A stretch of DNA of 64,000 nucleotides from Alphaproteobacteria bacterium (GTDB taxonomy: Bacteria; Pseudomonadota; Alphaproteobacteria; Micropepsales; Micropepsaceae): contig JAGWJY010000002.1 in NCBI GenBank assembly GCA_028865545.1, positions 1 through 64,000 on the forward strand, in the 5' to 3' direction. Both the position numbers and the translations under genes were made by a program. A model generated the notes under the pieces. The model was not told where the DNA came from and made no database searches. It saw only the letters and a list, made by a program, of their open reading frames with translations. Shown piece by piece: positions 1 through 9,080 of this stretch. How positions within the stretch are numbered: the stretch's first letter is position 1; each line of letters begins with the position of its first letter.

Positions 1-446
1 GACTGCGAAAGACCAAGTACAGCCTGGTCGACTATCTGGCGCGACGTTGCTCGCTCGACGAGACACTGAGTTCGGACCCGCACAGCCCTCTTGTCGCATT
101 GACATCATCCCATATTACCGACGCAGGCGACCGCATTCATTCTCCGGAAATGAAAACCTTGATCACGCGTCTGCGTGATATAGCCGATTACGTATTGATT
201 GATTCACCGCCTGTTCTGGCAGTGCACGACGCCAAGTTGCTCGCGCCCATGACGGATGGCGCATTGTTCATTGTGCGCTGGGAGAAAACACCTCGGGAAG
301 CTGTGTCGCTCGCGATCAAGTCTCTGCGCGAGGCCGGTGTCACACTCCTGGGCGCGGCACTCGTCCGCACGAATGCCAAGCAATATCAATATTATACTTA
401 TGGCCACACCGGTGTTCCGACGCTTGCAGGCTACTATGAAAATTGA
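1..446 (+). CDS. Wzc-like exopolysaccharide tyrosine kinase / chain-length regulator, C-terminal part (5' end outside window)
   Basis: The frame is open from the first bases of the window and ends at TGA 444-446, so only the last ~147 residues are present. The fragment carries the Walker-B-like segment YVLIDSPPVL and then LLAPMTDGALFIVRWEKT, as in bacterial tyrosine kinases of the CpsD/Wzc family, which control exopolysaccharide chain length at the inner membrane. It ends with a tyrosine-rich tail (YQYYTYGH, GYYEN), the usual autophosphorylation cluster. It sits directly upstream of a glucanase gene and next to an exopolysaccharide operon, which fits the role. Whether the N-terminal Wzz domain is fused cannot be seen. 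Confidence 0.85.
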   Translation, partial: LRKTKYSLVDYLARRCSLDETLSSDPHSPLVALTSSHITDAGDRIHSPEMKTLITRLRDIADYVLIDSPPVLAVHDAKLLAPMTDGALFIVRWEKTPREAVSLAIKSLREAGVTLLGAALVRTNAKQYQYYTYGHTGVPTLAGYYEN

Positions 447-454
447 CTGAGCAG

Positions 455-1684
455 ATGAAGAGGCTTCCGATTTGTACGGCGGTCGCCGTGTTCGCGGTGA
501 TCAGCACCGCAACCTGCGCGCCAGCTCCGGCACATACGGCGCCGCGCTTCCAACGTGGCATCAATATCACCCGTCTATTCGACGCGCCCATCATTCGCGA
601 TGGCACCTACGCTGATCCAGTTTTCCTGCCCTGGACTCACGAGCTGTCGCAAAACGAGCTGACGCAACTGCGTGACACTGGATTTAATTTTATCCGACTA
701 CCGGTCGATCCCGGCCCATTCATTACGATGGATAACGCGTCGCGTGCGAAGGCGCTGTCGCTCCTGTCGGATTTTCTCAACGCGGCCATGCAGAGCGGCT
801 TTGCTGTCATCGTTGACCTTCACCCACGGCTAGCCACACCATGGAGCCCCGCCGCCATACTGGACGCGCCTGATGGTCCACATTTCGCACAATACGAACA
901 ATTTGCCGAGCAGCTGGCCCACTACCTACAGACCAAAAACACGTCCCAGCTAGCCCTTGAATTGATGAACGAGCCACAATCCAGCTGTGTGCGCACAAAC
1001 GGCGCCGACTGGACAGTATTTCAAAGCAAGTTATATGCAGACATTCGTGCGACGGTGCGAAAATTGCCCTTGGTCGTAACCGGCGGCTGCTATTCATCGG
1101 TTGATGGCCTTTCAAACCTCAACCTACAGGCTTTTCCAGATCGCAATCTCTACGTCATGGTCCATTTCTATGATCCTTTCGACTTTACCCATCAGGGCGC
1201 GAGCTGGAGCCCGTATACAAGGTACATCGCTGGGTTACGCTACCCCGTGAGGCAACAAGATGAGGCGTCCGCCGAGGCTGCCACTCAAGCCTGGATCTCG
1301 CATCTTGGGCTGATCGGAGCGGCCTACGACACGGCCGTGAGCCAGGCTGACGGGCAATTACGGTCTTATTTCTCGATACCCTATGACCGATCAATAATCG
1401 ACCATCGCTTCGACATCGCAGCCCGTTGGGCGGACTCCATGAGACTTTCACACTCTCGCATCATCGTAGGCGAGTTCGGTGTGATGAACGAGGGCGGTGG
1501 CCTGGGTTCCGACGGTGCAGATGTCGCCGCCCGCGCAGACTGGTTGCACGATGTATCGTCGAGCGCCGACGCCCATGGCTTTGGCTGGGCCGTCTGGGGA
1601 TATCACGGCGCCTTCGGCATCGTCTCCGACGATCCCGCGCGCACCTTGGATTCAAGCGTGACCGCGGCCTTATTCAAGCACTAA
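455..1684 (+). CDS. Secreted glycoside hydrolase family 5 (cellulase-like) protein
   Basis: A 409-residue protein with a Sec signal (MKR, then a hydrophobic stretch to about residue 27). The GH5 signature LALELMNEP places the acid/base at E173, and IIVGEFGV places the nucleophile at E340, so both catalytic glutamates are present. GH5 enzymes hydrolyse beta-1,4-glucans and related polymers. ATG 455 was chosen because it gives a clean signal peptide. A TTG at 443 would overlap the upstream kinase by 4 nt and add MTEQ. In exopolysaccharide loci such enzymes often trim or release the polymer; that role is inferred from position. The exact substrate cannot be read from sequence. Confidence 0.85.
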   Translation: MKRLPICTAVAVFAVISTATCAPAPAHTAPRFQRGINITRLFDAPIIRDGTYADPVFLPWTHELSQNELTQLRDTGFNFIRLPVDPGPFITMDNASRAKALSLLSDFLNAAMQSGFAVIVDLHPRLATPWSPAAILDAPDGPHFAQYEQFAEQLAHYLQTKNTSQLALELMNEPQSSCVRTNGADWTVFQSKLYADIRATVRKLPLVVTGGCYSSVDGLSNLNLQAFPDRNLYVMVHFYDPFDFTHQGASWSPYTRYIAGLRYPVRQQDEASAEAATQAWISHLGLIGAAYDTAVSQADGQLRSYFSIPYDRSIIDHRFDIAARWADSMRLSHSRIIVGEFGVMNEGGGLGSDGADVAARADWLHDVSSSADAHGFGWAVWGYHGAFGIVSDDPARTLDSSVTAALFKH

Positions 1685-1686
1685 GG

Positions 1687-2538
1687 CTATTTCCGAATGA
1701 AAAAGAACTGGCTCAGGTAGGGGCTGTCTGTCATTCCCTTCAATATCTCCACGCGCGCTTCGTTACGGTCCATAAATCGGATTTTACCGCGATGGCTTTT
1801 GTCCGTCGAATTTGTGAATGGTGCGTCAAGCAACACGCAGCGATTCCGATCTACGATCGCCGAGATTGCCTCTTCACTGCAAATGTTCATGTCCATAGAT
1901 ACCATTGCCGTAGACGCATCCTTGCCAAACGCACGTTTCACAGACACGATCGCTGATTCCGGCATAACGCGATGCAGAATCTTCTTAGCGCGGCGAAGCC
2001 GCCTGCTCCACGCGCCTTCCAGGTTTGCCGTCGGAATTTGGAAAGCTGCCACGCCTCCGGGTTTCAGTATCCGCAAGAATTCCCCGATGAATTTGCGCTG
2101 ACACGAGGCGGGAATATGTTGGAGAACGATGTGCGAATAGACGAAATCGATTGAACCAGATATGACCATGCCGAGATCGCCGTGTGCGTTGACGATGTAC
2201 CGCGCCTGATGTGGGTCCGCTGCGGCGTATTCTCGAGCCCTATCAATCATGGTTTGCGACACGTCGATGCCGGTGCCGTCAGCGAAGTACTCCATAAGCG
2301 CGCGTGTTACTCTCCCAACGCCACAGCCGAAATCCAGGAAGCAACCCCCAGCGCTTTGGGCCAGACCTAGCTGTTGAAGTCGACGCATAACGATGCGAAC
2401 CTCTTCGCGTCCGGTGGCGAAGAACTCGCCCTCATCCCATGATTGCGCCTTTTTCCGATTATCTGTAAGTACAGCCCACAATGCATTTGATTGCGCGTTG
2501 TTTTCCCATTCTCTTGCACTACGTTGAAGCGACGCCAT
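1687..2538 (-). CDS. Class I SAM-dependent methyltransferase of the exopolysaccharide locus
   Basis: A 283-residue protein with SAM motif I (LDFGCGVGRVTRAL), an acidic ribose-binding segment (GTGIDVSQ) and the later motif FLRILKPGGVAAFQIP, typical of Methyltransf_11/25 proteins. The start at 2538 is preceded by AAGGAG (complement of 2545-2550) at ideal spacing, so the longer in-frame extension to 2655 is rejected. It is the last gene of the minus-strand operon and ends 2 nt from the convergent GH5 gene. The likely role is O-methylation of a sugar in the repeat unit or its lipid-linked precursor. The acceptor is unknown. Confidence 0.8.
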   Translation of the reverse strand: MASLQRSAREWENNAQSNALWAVLTDNRKKAQSWDEGEFFATGREEVRIVMRRLQQLGLAQSAGGCFLDFGCGVGRVTRALMEYFADGTGIDVSQTMIDRAREYAAADPHQARYIVNAHGDLGMVISGSIDFVYSHIVLQHIPASCQRKFIGEFLRILKPGGVAAFQIPTANLEGAWSRRLRRAKKILHRVMPESAIVSVKRAFGKDASTAMVSMDMNICSEEAISAIVDRNRCVLLDAPFTNSTDKSHRGKIRFMDRNEARVEILKGMTDSPYLSQFFFIRK

Positions 2539-2566
2539 ATCGAACTCCTTGCTTAGACGACCCCAA

Positions 2567-3676
2567 TTATGCCGCGCCGCGCGACGTCTCCACGAGCGCA
2601 GCATGCCATTGCCGCACCGCATGCTTTGCGGGAACTTCGAAATATTTCCAAACAAGAAATGCGATTGCCACGATCGCCGGCAAAAAAACCATGCCAGCCC
2701 AAGGCGTCAGTGCGGCAATCTTCTCGCGGAGGAATATCTGCGGCAGCCCGGCATAGAGGATCATTAGTGGCGTCTGCAGGAGGTAAACCGCATAGGAGAT
2801 ATTGCCAAGAAATGCAGAGACGCGCGCATGGTAACCAGGGAACTGCATCTTCGTAAAAGCAATGAGTGTTACCGGAAAAACAAAAACGACTATGCAGATG
2901 TCCAACAGCCACACCATCGACGTCGGTACCGTGTCACGCATGCAGATGGCGAGTAACACTATTCCAAGCCCCACCAGAGACGGCCAAACGCCGTACCGCC
3001 GCCGCCCCTTGAGGCCAGACCTGCAAATCAGGACACCCAAAAAAAAGGAGAACAGGACGCGTGGAATGGCGACGATCAGATCAGCGGTTTTATCGCCGAT
3101 GTCTAACGAGTGTTTTTGGCTGGCAGCGGCGATAAGTAGAATACCGGCAAGACCAACGACAGAACATAATCGGCGCGTGCTCAGCAGCGGCCAGCAGAAA
3201 AAGAACAATACATTGACATAGAACTCGAAGAAAATTGACCACGTCGCGCCGTTGAACGGAAACAACGAGTCCAGACCATAAGGCTTCAGGAAATTTGGGA
3301 TCAGCAGGAGGTTTCCGAAGAGAGTGAGAAGCGCTGGCTTGCTGTCGAGAACATGATGGTCTTGATAGAGTTTAGCCATCACTACGGCGAACCCAGCCAG
3401 AGTCGTTGCCCAAAAGAGCGGATAAAGCCGTGCGAGTCTTTGCGCGCAGAAGGCGCCGACTTTCATGCCTGCGGCGATTCTAGGATCGTAAGTCCTCGCG
3501 ATCACAAAGCCGCTGAGCAGAAAGAACATATCGACACAAAGATAACCGCCGGGCAGCAAGTGAAAACCCGGTTTCAACATGAAGCCCGTATGATATAGAC
3601 ATACCGACAACGCGGCGAACCCGCGCAACAGATCAAGAGAATGGAGATATGGCTCCTTCGTGCGGATTGCCGTCAT
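2567..3676 (-). CDS. Acyltransferase-3 family membrane protein (OafA/ExoZ-like)
   Basis: A 369-residue polytopic protein. It opens with the family signature SLDLLRGFAALSVCLYH, followed by the FFLLSGFVIARTY segment and about ten hydrophobic helices. Acyltransferase-3 proteins move acetyl or succinyl groups onto extracytoplasmic sugars. Its ATG overlaps the stop of the upstream glycosyltransferase by 4 nt (ATGA), indicating translational coupling. It therefore probably decorates the polymer made by this operon. The donor and acceptor are not predictable. Length is normal for the single-domain members; no SGNH domain is present. Confidence 0.87.
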   Translation of the reverse strand: MTAIRTKEPYLHSLDLLRGFAALSVCLYHTGFMLKPGFHLLPGGYLCVDMFFLLSGFVIARTYDPRIAAGMKVGAFCAQRLARLYPLFWATTLAGFAVVMAKLYQDHHVLDSKPALLTLFGNLLLIPNFLKPYGLDSLFPFNGATWSIFFEFYVNVLFFFCWPLLSTRRLCSVVGLAGILLIAAASQKHSLDIGDKTADLIVAIPRVLFSFFLGVLICRSGLKGRRRYGVWPSLVGLGIVLLAICMRDTVPTSMVWLLDICIVVFVFPVTLIAFTKMQFPGYHARVSAFLGNISYAVYLLQTPLMILYAGLPQIFLREKIAALTPWAGMVFLPAIVAIAFLVWKYFEVPAKHAVRQWHAALVETSRGAA

Positions 3677-4914
3677 TGACCGTGCCCGCCGTTACGCTGT
3701 TCCATGATATTAAAAAGTAATTTCCGAAAAGCGCAGAGATGAGGCTCTGGCGCAAAGCGCTCGCGGACGCGCTCGTAATTGCCGAGGAGCGTGTTGCGAT
3801 ATCGCTGCCCGTCCCGTACCAGTGCGTGGAGTCCCTCGGCAATGGCGCGGACGTCACCCATTGGCACCCTGACGCCTACGTCGAGGCCGTCAAGGTATCC
3901 GTCGATGCCTGACTCCGCCGTATAGAGAATTGGCAGGCCAGACAAAAGCGCCTCAACATAGACCATGCCGAAGGTCTCTTTCCTAGCGGGCAGCACGAGT
4001 GCCCCATAACGTGGCATCGCCCTGAGGACCTCCTCATGCGTCATGACTCCAAGAAATCTCACAGAAGACGCGACGCCAGCCCCTTCGACCATTCTCTGGA
4101 GCCTTGCGGTAATTTCAGGTCGGGACCAACCGATTATGTCCAGCCGTATGCCTGAAACCTTTCGGCTTGTCTCCGCCAAGGCGGCAATCAGGTCATGAAG
4201 GCCTTTGCGTCGGTACATATTGAGATCGAGGACGGACACCATCGCGCGATCATCGCGTGGTACGGCCACCGTCGTTGCCGGTCTGGTCGAAAAGTTCGGC
4301 AACAACGCTTGTCGCCGGACGAGCCCCGGGTAGCGCGCCTCTATGCGCTTTCTGAACCAAGCGGACACGAACAGCAGTGCTTCGGCTTGCGCAATAACTT
4401 TACCAAAGAGGGACCGCAATTCCGGCTTGAACCGGAAGAATTTATCTTCAACCTCTCCACGAACGCTGCAGACATAGGGAATGCCGAAAAACTGCCACAA
4501 CCTGTATGCCACGACTCCTTCTATCGTCAGCTTGTGCGCCATGATGAGATCCGGCCGGACTCCAAGATCGGCAATGATGCTACGCACCTGGATTGCGACG
4601 CGGTTCATGGCATTTCGATGGAACACCCCAGCAGGCAGGGACCAATAGCCAAGTGCAAATAATGTTTGTCTCGACTCCCCCTCACATCGCTGCAGGTAGC
4701 ATTGCCCGATGTGCGCCCTGCGCTTTAGCGAGACGATGATATGATCACAGTCGTCAAGCAGATTTATGAAGTTTTTGACCGCCAGAGTGGTACGGTCCCG
4801 CACGGGATCCGGGTAGTCACCGGTTATGTGCAGAATCAGCGGGCGCCGTACAAATTTCGCTGTGCTTGACCCGTCCGGTTCATCCAAAAAGGCGTCTAAT
4901 CCATATGCCGTCAT
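3673..4914 (-). CDS. Glycosyltransferase family 4 (GT-B fold)
   Basis: A 413-residue cytoplasmic GT-B protein. The C-terminal half has the GT4 donor-site pattern: a first conserved strand (SVLDLNMYRRKGLHDLIAAL), then KETFGMVYVEALLSGLPILY with the two glutamates of the E-x7-E motif. The N-terminal acceptor domain is more divergent. It overlaps by 4 nt both the fusion glycosyltransferase upstream and the acyltransferase downstream. It probably adds one sugar of the repeat unit to the undecaprenyl-linked intermediate; which sugar cannot be told. Confidence 0.85.
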   Translation of the reverse strand: MTAYGLDAFLDEPDGSSTAKFVRRPLILHITGDYPDPVRDRTTLAVKNFINLLDDCDHIIVSLKRRAHIGQCYLQRCEGESRQTLFALGYWSLPAGVFHRNAMNRVAIQVRSIIADLGVRPDLIMAHKLTIEGVVAYRLWQFFGIPYVCSVRGEVEDKFFRFKPELRSLFGKVIAQAEALLFVSAWFRKRIEARYPGLVRRQALLPNFSTRPATTVAVPRDDRAMVSVLDLNMYRRKGLHDLIAALAETSRKVSGIRLDIIGWSRPEITARLQRMVEGAGVASSVRFLGVMTHEEVLRAMPRYGALVLPARKETFGMVYVEALLSGLPILYTAESGIDGYLDGLDVGVRVPMGDVRAIAEGLHALVRDGQRYRNTLLGNYERVRERFAPEPHLCAFRKLLFNIMEQRNGGHGQ

Positions 4915-6818
4915 GCCGCTTGAGCCGCACGCCGGCGGGTATCCAGGCTACCATTCACATCCAGAGACCCGGTGAGCGATGGCTCACCGAAACCTTGATT
5001 TAAGACGTTCACCAGAAAGGATGCGTTTCCGATTACGTAGCGACGCCATAGACGGCGAGGCTCAAGTACCAAGCGGAAAAGCCATTCCGCACGACACCAG
5101 CGAACCCATGCGGGAGCACGCGGAATCGTCCCGGAAACAAAGTCAAACAAGGCGCCAACGCCGAAAGCTACCTTGCATCCCGTTTCTGCCAAATGATCGG
5201 CGATCCACATCTCTTGCAAGGGATTGCCGAAGGCAACAAGCAGAATATCCGCGCCACTGCGGCGGATTTTCTTGACGACGTGGCTCGTTTCAGAAGGAGC
5301 AAAGTAGCCGTCGTTATAGCCTACGACGCGGTGCCTTGTGAATTTTGCCGCCAATTTGATTGCCGCTTGTGTCACGACATTTTGACGGGCGCCCAATAGA
5401 TAAATGCCGTACGACCGGTGCGTTCGCTTCAGATATTCAATCGTGAAGTCCGTGCCGTTGAGATTTTCAGGAAACCGACGTCCATAGAGCCAGTAACTGG
5501 CAATATCGACGCCGATGCCGTCGTTCAGCACGAAATAGTTGCGCAAGCAGCGAAGATATTTTCGATCCTTACGGGCAATGTTTGCTCCATGAGCATTCAG
5601 AAAGGCGACCTGAGCCGTATGACCTGCATCGACCTCCGCATCAAGCCGGCCGACGGCCTCCTCCCTGGTCGTCACGCTGACCGGCACACCGAAGATCGTC
5701 CGCTGATGCTCGCCGAGTACCCTGTCGTAGATCATATCGATCTTTCGTGCCACGGCCGGCCAGGCGTACGCCTGCACGGCTTCCCGCCCTAGTCCTCTAA
5801 TAGCCTCATAATTTCGTGAAATCTCCGGAACAATCTCCAGAAATCGTTTCGCCGCGATATCGCAATCGGAAAAATCTGCAAGTAAGCCAAGTCCAGTTTT
5901 CTCATGCAGACGGCGAAATGCCGGAATGTCGTTTACAATCGGAAAAAGCCCTGCCGACATGCCCTCCACGACGGCAATCCCGAAACCTTCATATTCCGAC
6001 GCGCTGACGATGAACGATGCTCTCGCGAGTTCAGCTGCAATGTCGGCATTCGTCAGACTTGTCTGTATAGTTACGGAATCAGTTAGGCCACGTCCCGCCA
6101 CCTGCGCCTGCAAGTCGGTAAGCTTGACATCCCATTCAACGCCAATGATCGCAAGTGACCATCCTGGATCGCGCACCCTCAGCGCTGCAACGAAGTCAAG
6201 CACGCGATCCAACCGCTTATGTGACGAAAAGCGCCCTATAGCGACCAAGTGCTTGCAGAATGTGCCGCTCGAACAATTCGCAAATTTTTTGATGTCGACG
6301 CCGTTTTCAACCAACTCGACCGGTTGGTGTGCAATTTTCGCAAATAAATCACGGTCATTCACACTCGACGCCAAAACCGCCCGGTACGCCCACAACGACG
6401 TTCGCGTCATAGTATGGAAGACCATCTTCTTGACGGTTGCGGCATAAGAGGTATGAAAAAATCCGCCATGTGTTGACACAACCAGCGGCTTCCCATGCCG
6501 CAACCTTGCCCATGCCAAGGCATCAAAAAAGAAATCTATACCATGAACATGGATCAGATCGCAGTCATCCAGATGCCTGAAAACATCAAGGGCAATCGGA
6601 TATCTATGAGATCCGCGGTAAGAAATGCGCTTCACATTACAGGCGCCAACCGTCTCTGATGCTGGAAGTTCGTGCGATGTGTCTGTGAACAGGCGATTAA
6701 GAGTCAGAACGGTGACGGCGTGTCCCAAATTGCTCTGTGCCTGTGCCAAGTTGGCGACGTAGTCTTCAAGTCCGCCTATTCCGGGCTTGAACTGTCGAAC
6801 GACATGCAAAACGCGCAT
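4911..6818 (-). CDS. Bifunctional glycosyltransferase: GT4 domain fused to WecG/TagA/CpsF (GT26) domain
   Basis: A 635-residue protein of two complete enzymes. Residues ~1-365 are a GT4 domain: it starts VLHVVRQFKPGIGGLEDYVANL and has the donor motif ASEYEGFGIAVVEGMSAGLFPI. Residues ~375-610 are a WecG/TagA/CpsF domain starting IFGVPVSVTTREEAV, with LNAHGANI, LNDGIGVDIASYW, and ADILLVAFGNPLQEMWI. These families are usually separate genes acting on consecutive steps; in xanthan synthesis, for example, a GT4 (GumH) and a GT26 (GumM) both work on the same lipid-linked oligosaccharide. The start has GAGGT 4-5 nt upstream. The gene lies 7 nt after the GT2 gene. The two domains are confidently seen; coupling of consecutive additions is inference. 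Confidence 0.88.
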   Translation of the reverse strand: MRVLHVVRQFKPGIGGLEDYVANLAQAQSNLGHAVTVLTLNRLFTDTSHELPASETVGACNVKRISYRGSHRYPIALDVFRHLDDCDLIHVHGIDFFFDALAWARLRHGKPLVVSTHGGFFHTSYAATVKKMVFHTMTRTSLWAYRAVLASSVNDRDLFAKIAHQPVELVENGVDIKKFANCSSGTFCKHLVAIGRFSSHKRLDRVLDFVAALRVRDPGWSLAIIGVEWDVKLTDLQAQVAGRGLTDSVTIQTSLTNADIAAELARASFIVSASEYEGFGIAVVEGMSAGLFPIVNDIPAFRRLHEKTGLGLLADFSDCDIAAKRFLEIVPEISRNYEAIRGLGREAVQAYAWPAVARKIDMIYDRVLGEHQRTIFGVPVSVTTREEAVGRLDAEVDAGHTAQVAFLNAHGANIARKDRKYLRCLRNYFVLNDGIGVDIASYWLYGRRFPENLNGTDFTIEYLKRTHRSYGIYLLGARQNVVTQAAIKLAAKFTRHRVVGYNDGYFAPSETSHVVKKIRRSGADILLVAFGNPLQEMWIADHLAETGCKVAFGVGALFDFVSGTIPRAPAWVRWCRAEWLFRLVLEPRRLWRRYVIGNASFLVNVLNQGFGEPSLTGSLDVNGSLDTRRRAAQAA

Positions 6819-6825
6819 GATGACC

Positions 6826-7719
6826 TCAATACATGTTAGGCAGTGGAGCCCCGATGCAGGCCCGGAGCTTCCCGAAATTCAGCCAACCGCGTATGCGAAA
6901 CTTCAGCGCAATTGCCCGTACCAGCACCAAAAAGATGACGGACGCGCTCACAAAAGCGAGGACCTTCACGGATGTCACGGCGAAGAATCCAAACTGCCCG
7001 ACGGGCGTCAGTGCGCGTAATCTGATCAAGGCATAGGAATGTCCCGCCCGGACTGCGCGGCGGCGTAGGTAGGCGCCATGCAGGCGCTCCGGCATTATGC
7101 GCTCTCGCACAATCGCTTCGTTCGCCACCACGATTTGCAGGCCAGCGAGATGCAGCCGATTGAAGAAATCGGTATCTTCTCCACCGGTTCTTCCAAACGC
7201 CTTGTCGAAGCGCACACCGCCGGTGAGAACGGCATTGCGATTTAGCAACGCGTTGGCAGTCGAGCCGGTTGCTCTAATTGTCCCGGTCGGTCCCCAGTTG
7301 CGTGACAGCGGATCGGCCCTGCGTAGCCACTGCGGGGTTCCGATCGGATAAACCGCCTGAACGCGACCAATAACGACATCGGCACAATAGCTCTGTGCCG
7401 CCGAAAGAAGCGTCGCAAGCCAATTGGGATCCGCCACCTCATCGTCGTCGATGAAGGCCAACCACTCTCCGGCGGCCAAGGCAAGGGCGCGATTCCGAGC
7501 AAGCGCGATGTTCTGCACCGGCTCGACCGCATACTTCACCGATATGAAGGCGGAAGATGCCTGGCGCCCCACCGTCGCTTCCGCAGACCTAACGGCGTCA
7601 TTGTCGACCACAACGATTTCCGTCTGCACGCCCGCCGGCAGCACCTGCGCCGCAATGGACTCCAGCGTGTCGGCCACACTAGGCCTTTTGAACGTGCAGA
7701 TGCAGACCGAAATCAGCAT
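6826..7719 (-). CDS. Glycosyltransferase family 2 (GT-A fold)
   Basis: A 297-residue protein beginning MLISVCICTFKRPS, the standard first strand of GT2. The DxD-like metal/nucleotide motif is FIDDDEVAD, and the acceptor-side motif is FGRTGGEDTDFFNRL (the ED pair of the GT2 active site). A hydrophobic segment near the C terminus (FGFFAVTSVKVLAFVSASVIFLVLV, here only described) suggests membrane attachment. ATG 7719 overlaps the preceding gene's TGA (ATGCTGA), giving translational coupling, so the longer frame to 7812 is rejected. It probably adds a sugar in repeat-unit assembly. Confidence 0.87.
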   Translation of the reverse strand: MLISVCICTFKRPSVADTLESIAAQVLPAGVQTEIVVVDNDAVRSAEATVGRQASSAFISVKYAVEPVQNIALARNRALALAAGEWLAFIDDDEVADPNWLATLLSAAQSYCADVVIGRVQAVYPIGTPQWLRRADPLSRNWGPTGTIRATGSTANALLNRNAVLTGGVRFDKAFGRTGGEDTDFFNRLHLAGLQIVVANEAIVRERIMPERLHGAYLRRRAVRAGHSYALIRLRALTPVGQFGFFAVTSVKVLAFVSASVIFLVLVRAIALKFRIRGWLNFGKLRACIGAPLPNMY

Positions 7720-9080
7720 GCCGGCACCCAAGCGTCGGAAAACGCGAGATTGCGCGTTCGTGTGGGTTTCATGCGCGCGACGGTGACCGCGACTATCAGA
7801 AAAACAATCCACGCCGGCTCGAAGCGACGAAATGCTGACGACTCGAAGAAGTTGTGCAGCACGAAAAACAAAGAGATCGCCAAAAAGAACACACCGCCTC
7901 TTACCCGCAGCGCGCGGCTACAGTGGCCGAACGTTGTCGTGACAAAGCCAATAAAGATCGCTAACCCGACGCCGCCAGTCTCAAGAAGAATGTCGAGGTA
8001 GCCGTCATGCGACTGAAGGATATTCGAAAGAAACGCGTTGTTGGAGAAAGTTGCAGCCGAGTTTGTTCCAACGCCCCAAAATCCGTTGAACCCAAATCCA
8101 GTGATCGGTCGGATTAGAAACTCGGACCAAGCAAACGCCCAGATATCCGTGCGGCCAGTGAAGGTGGCCCCCCCAAACAGTACCTTTAATATATCCTGAT
8201 AACGCACGCCGCTGCCCATCGCGACGAGCGTGACGATAAGCGCCGCAGTTGCGGTTCCCCATACGACATAGACGGGCCTAACGCGTAATCCGCGGGCAAG
8301 AAAGGCCGCCGCATAGGCGACCAACGGAATAGAAAAGGCCAAGATGAACGATGTTTTGGATCGGCTGGCAATAAGCAGGAGGCCAGACATCACAAATCCC
8401 AACCGGCAGACGGTTCTCTCCATGGAAAGGGGAGCGCCGAGTCCGGTCGAAAATCCAATAAAGGCCATTGCAGCAGCCGCGCCGAGTTCATTCTTCTGAC
8501 CGAAGAGTCCGGCGTAACCCAACGCCGTTGGATGTGTAACAGCCGCGGCGGCGACATTGATAAGAACAACGACAAACAACACATAAAGGACAATCCGGCG
8601 CACGCGCCGCGCATTTCCTATCATTGCGACGGAAAGCCATACCGACCCGACGATACAAAACTGCAGGATGAGCCGGCGCCATGCCACATGAGGGTCGACG
8701 GCCCAGAGCATCGTTGCCGTGCTCCAGGCCAAATAAGCGACCAAGGGCCAAAGCGCCCAAGCATGCCGCAATATCGGCGTGCGGCGCATCCCTGCCACTA
8801 TAAGACAGGCGATGAAGAGCATGAGCCAAAAAGCTTGGTTCGCAGTATTGGACGCGTCCGCCGTCACATTAATCGTCGGATCAAGATCTCCACGATTTAG
8901 GAATGTCCCGCTGATGATCTGCGTCAGAAACAACGAATACAGCAGTACTAAGCAAAGAAATACGGACGGGACGAGCGTTCCCGAGGCTGCCTCACATTCC
9001 GTCGCAGCAACGTTATTGTGGAGATCGAACTTTTCCGTATCTATCGACAACTGCTCCGGCTCCCCAATGCGCGACGTCAA
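7713..9080 (-). CDS. O-antigen ligase / Wzy polymerase-like membrane protein
   Basis: A polytopic inner-membrane protein (455 residues from TTG 9080, 488 from ATG 9179) with about ten to twelve hydrophobic helices. A large periplasmic loop near residues 300-360 contains FTGRTDIWAFAWSEFLIRPITG and SHDGYLDILLETG, the pattern of the Wzy_C/WaaL superfamily. In this locus, with a flippase and tyrosine kinase, it is probably the repeat-unit polymerase. The ATG at 9179 would overlap the upstream methyltransferase by 103 nt. A TTG at 9080 gives a TTGA 4-nt overlap. Neither has a strong ribosome binding site, so the start is uncertain. Confidence 0.82.
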   Translation of the reverse strand: MTSRIGEPEQLSIDTEKFDLHNNVAATECEAASGTLVPSVFLCLVLLYSLFLTQIISGTFLNRGDLDPTINVTADASNTANQAFWLMLFIACLIVAGMRRTPILRHAWALWPLVAYLAWSTATMLWAVDPHVAWRRLILQFCIVGSVWLSVAMIGNARRVRRIVLYVLFVVVLINVAAAAVTHPTALGYAGLFGQKNELGAAAAMAFIGFSTGLGAPLSMERTVCRLGFVMSGLLLIASRSKTSFILAFSIPLVAYAAAFLARGLRVRPVYVVWGTATAALIVTLVAMGSGVRYQDILKVLFGGATFTGRTDIWAFAWSEFLIRPITGFGFNGFWGVGTNSAATFSNNAFLSNILQSHDGYLDILLETGGVGLAIFIGFVTTTFGHCSRALRVRGGVFFLAISLFFVLHNFFESSAFRRFEPAWIVFLIVAVTVARMKPTRTRNLAFSDAWVPAC

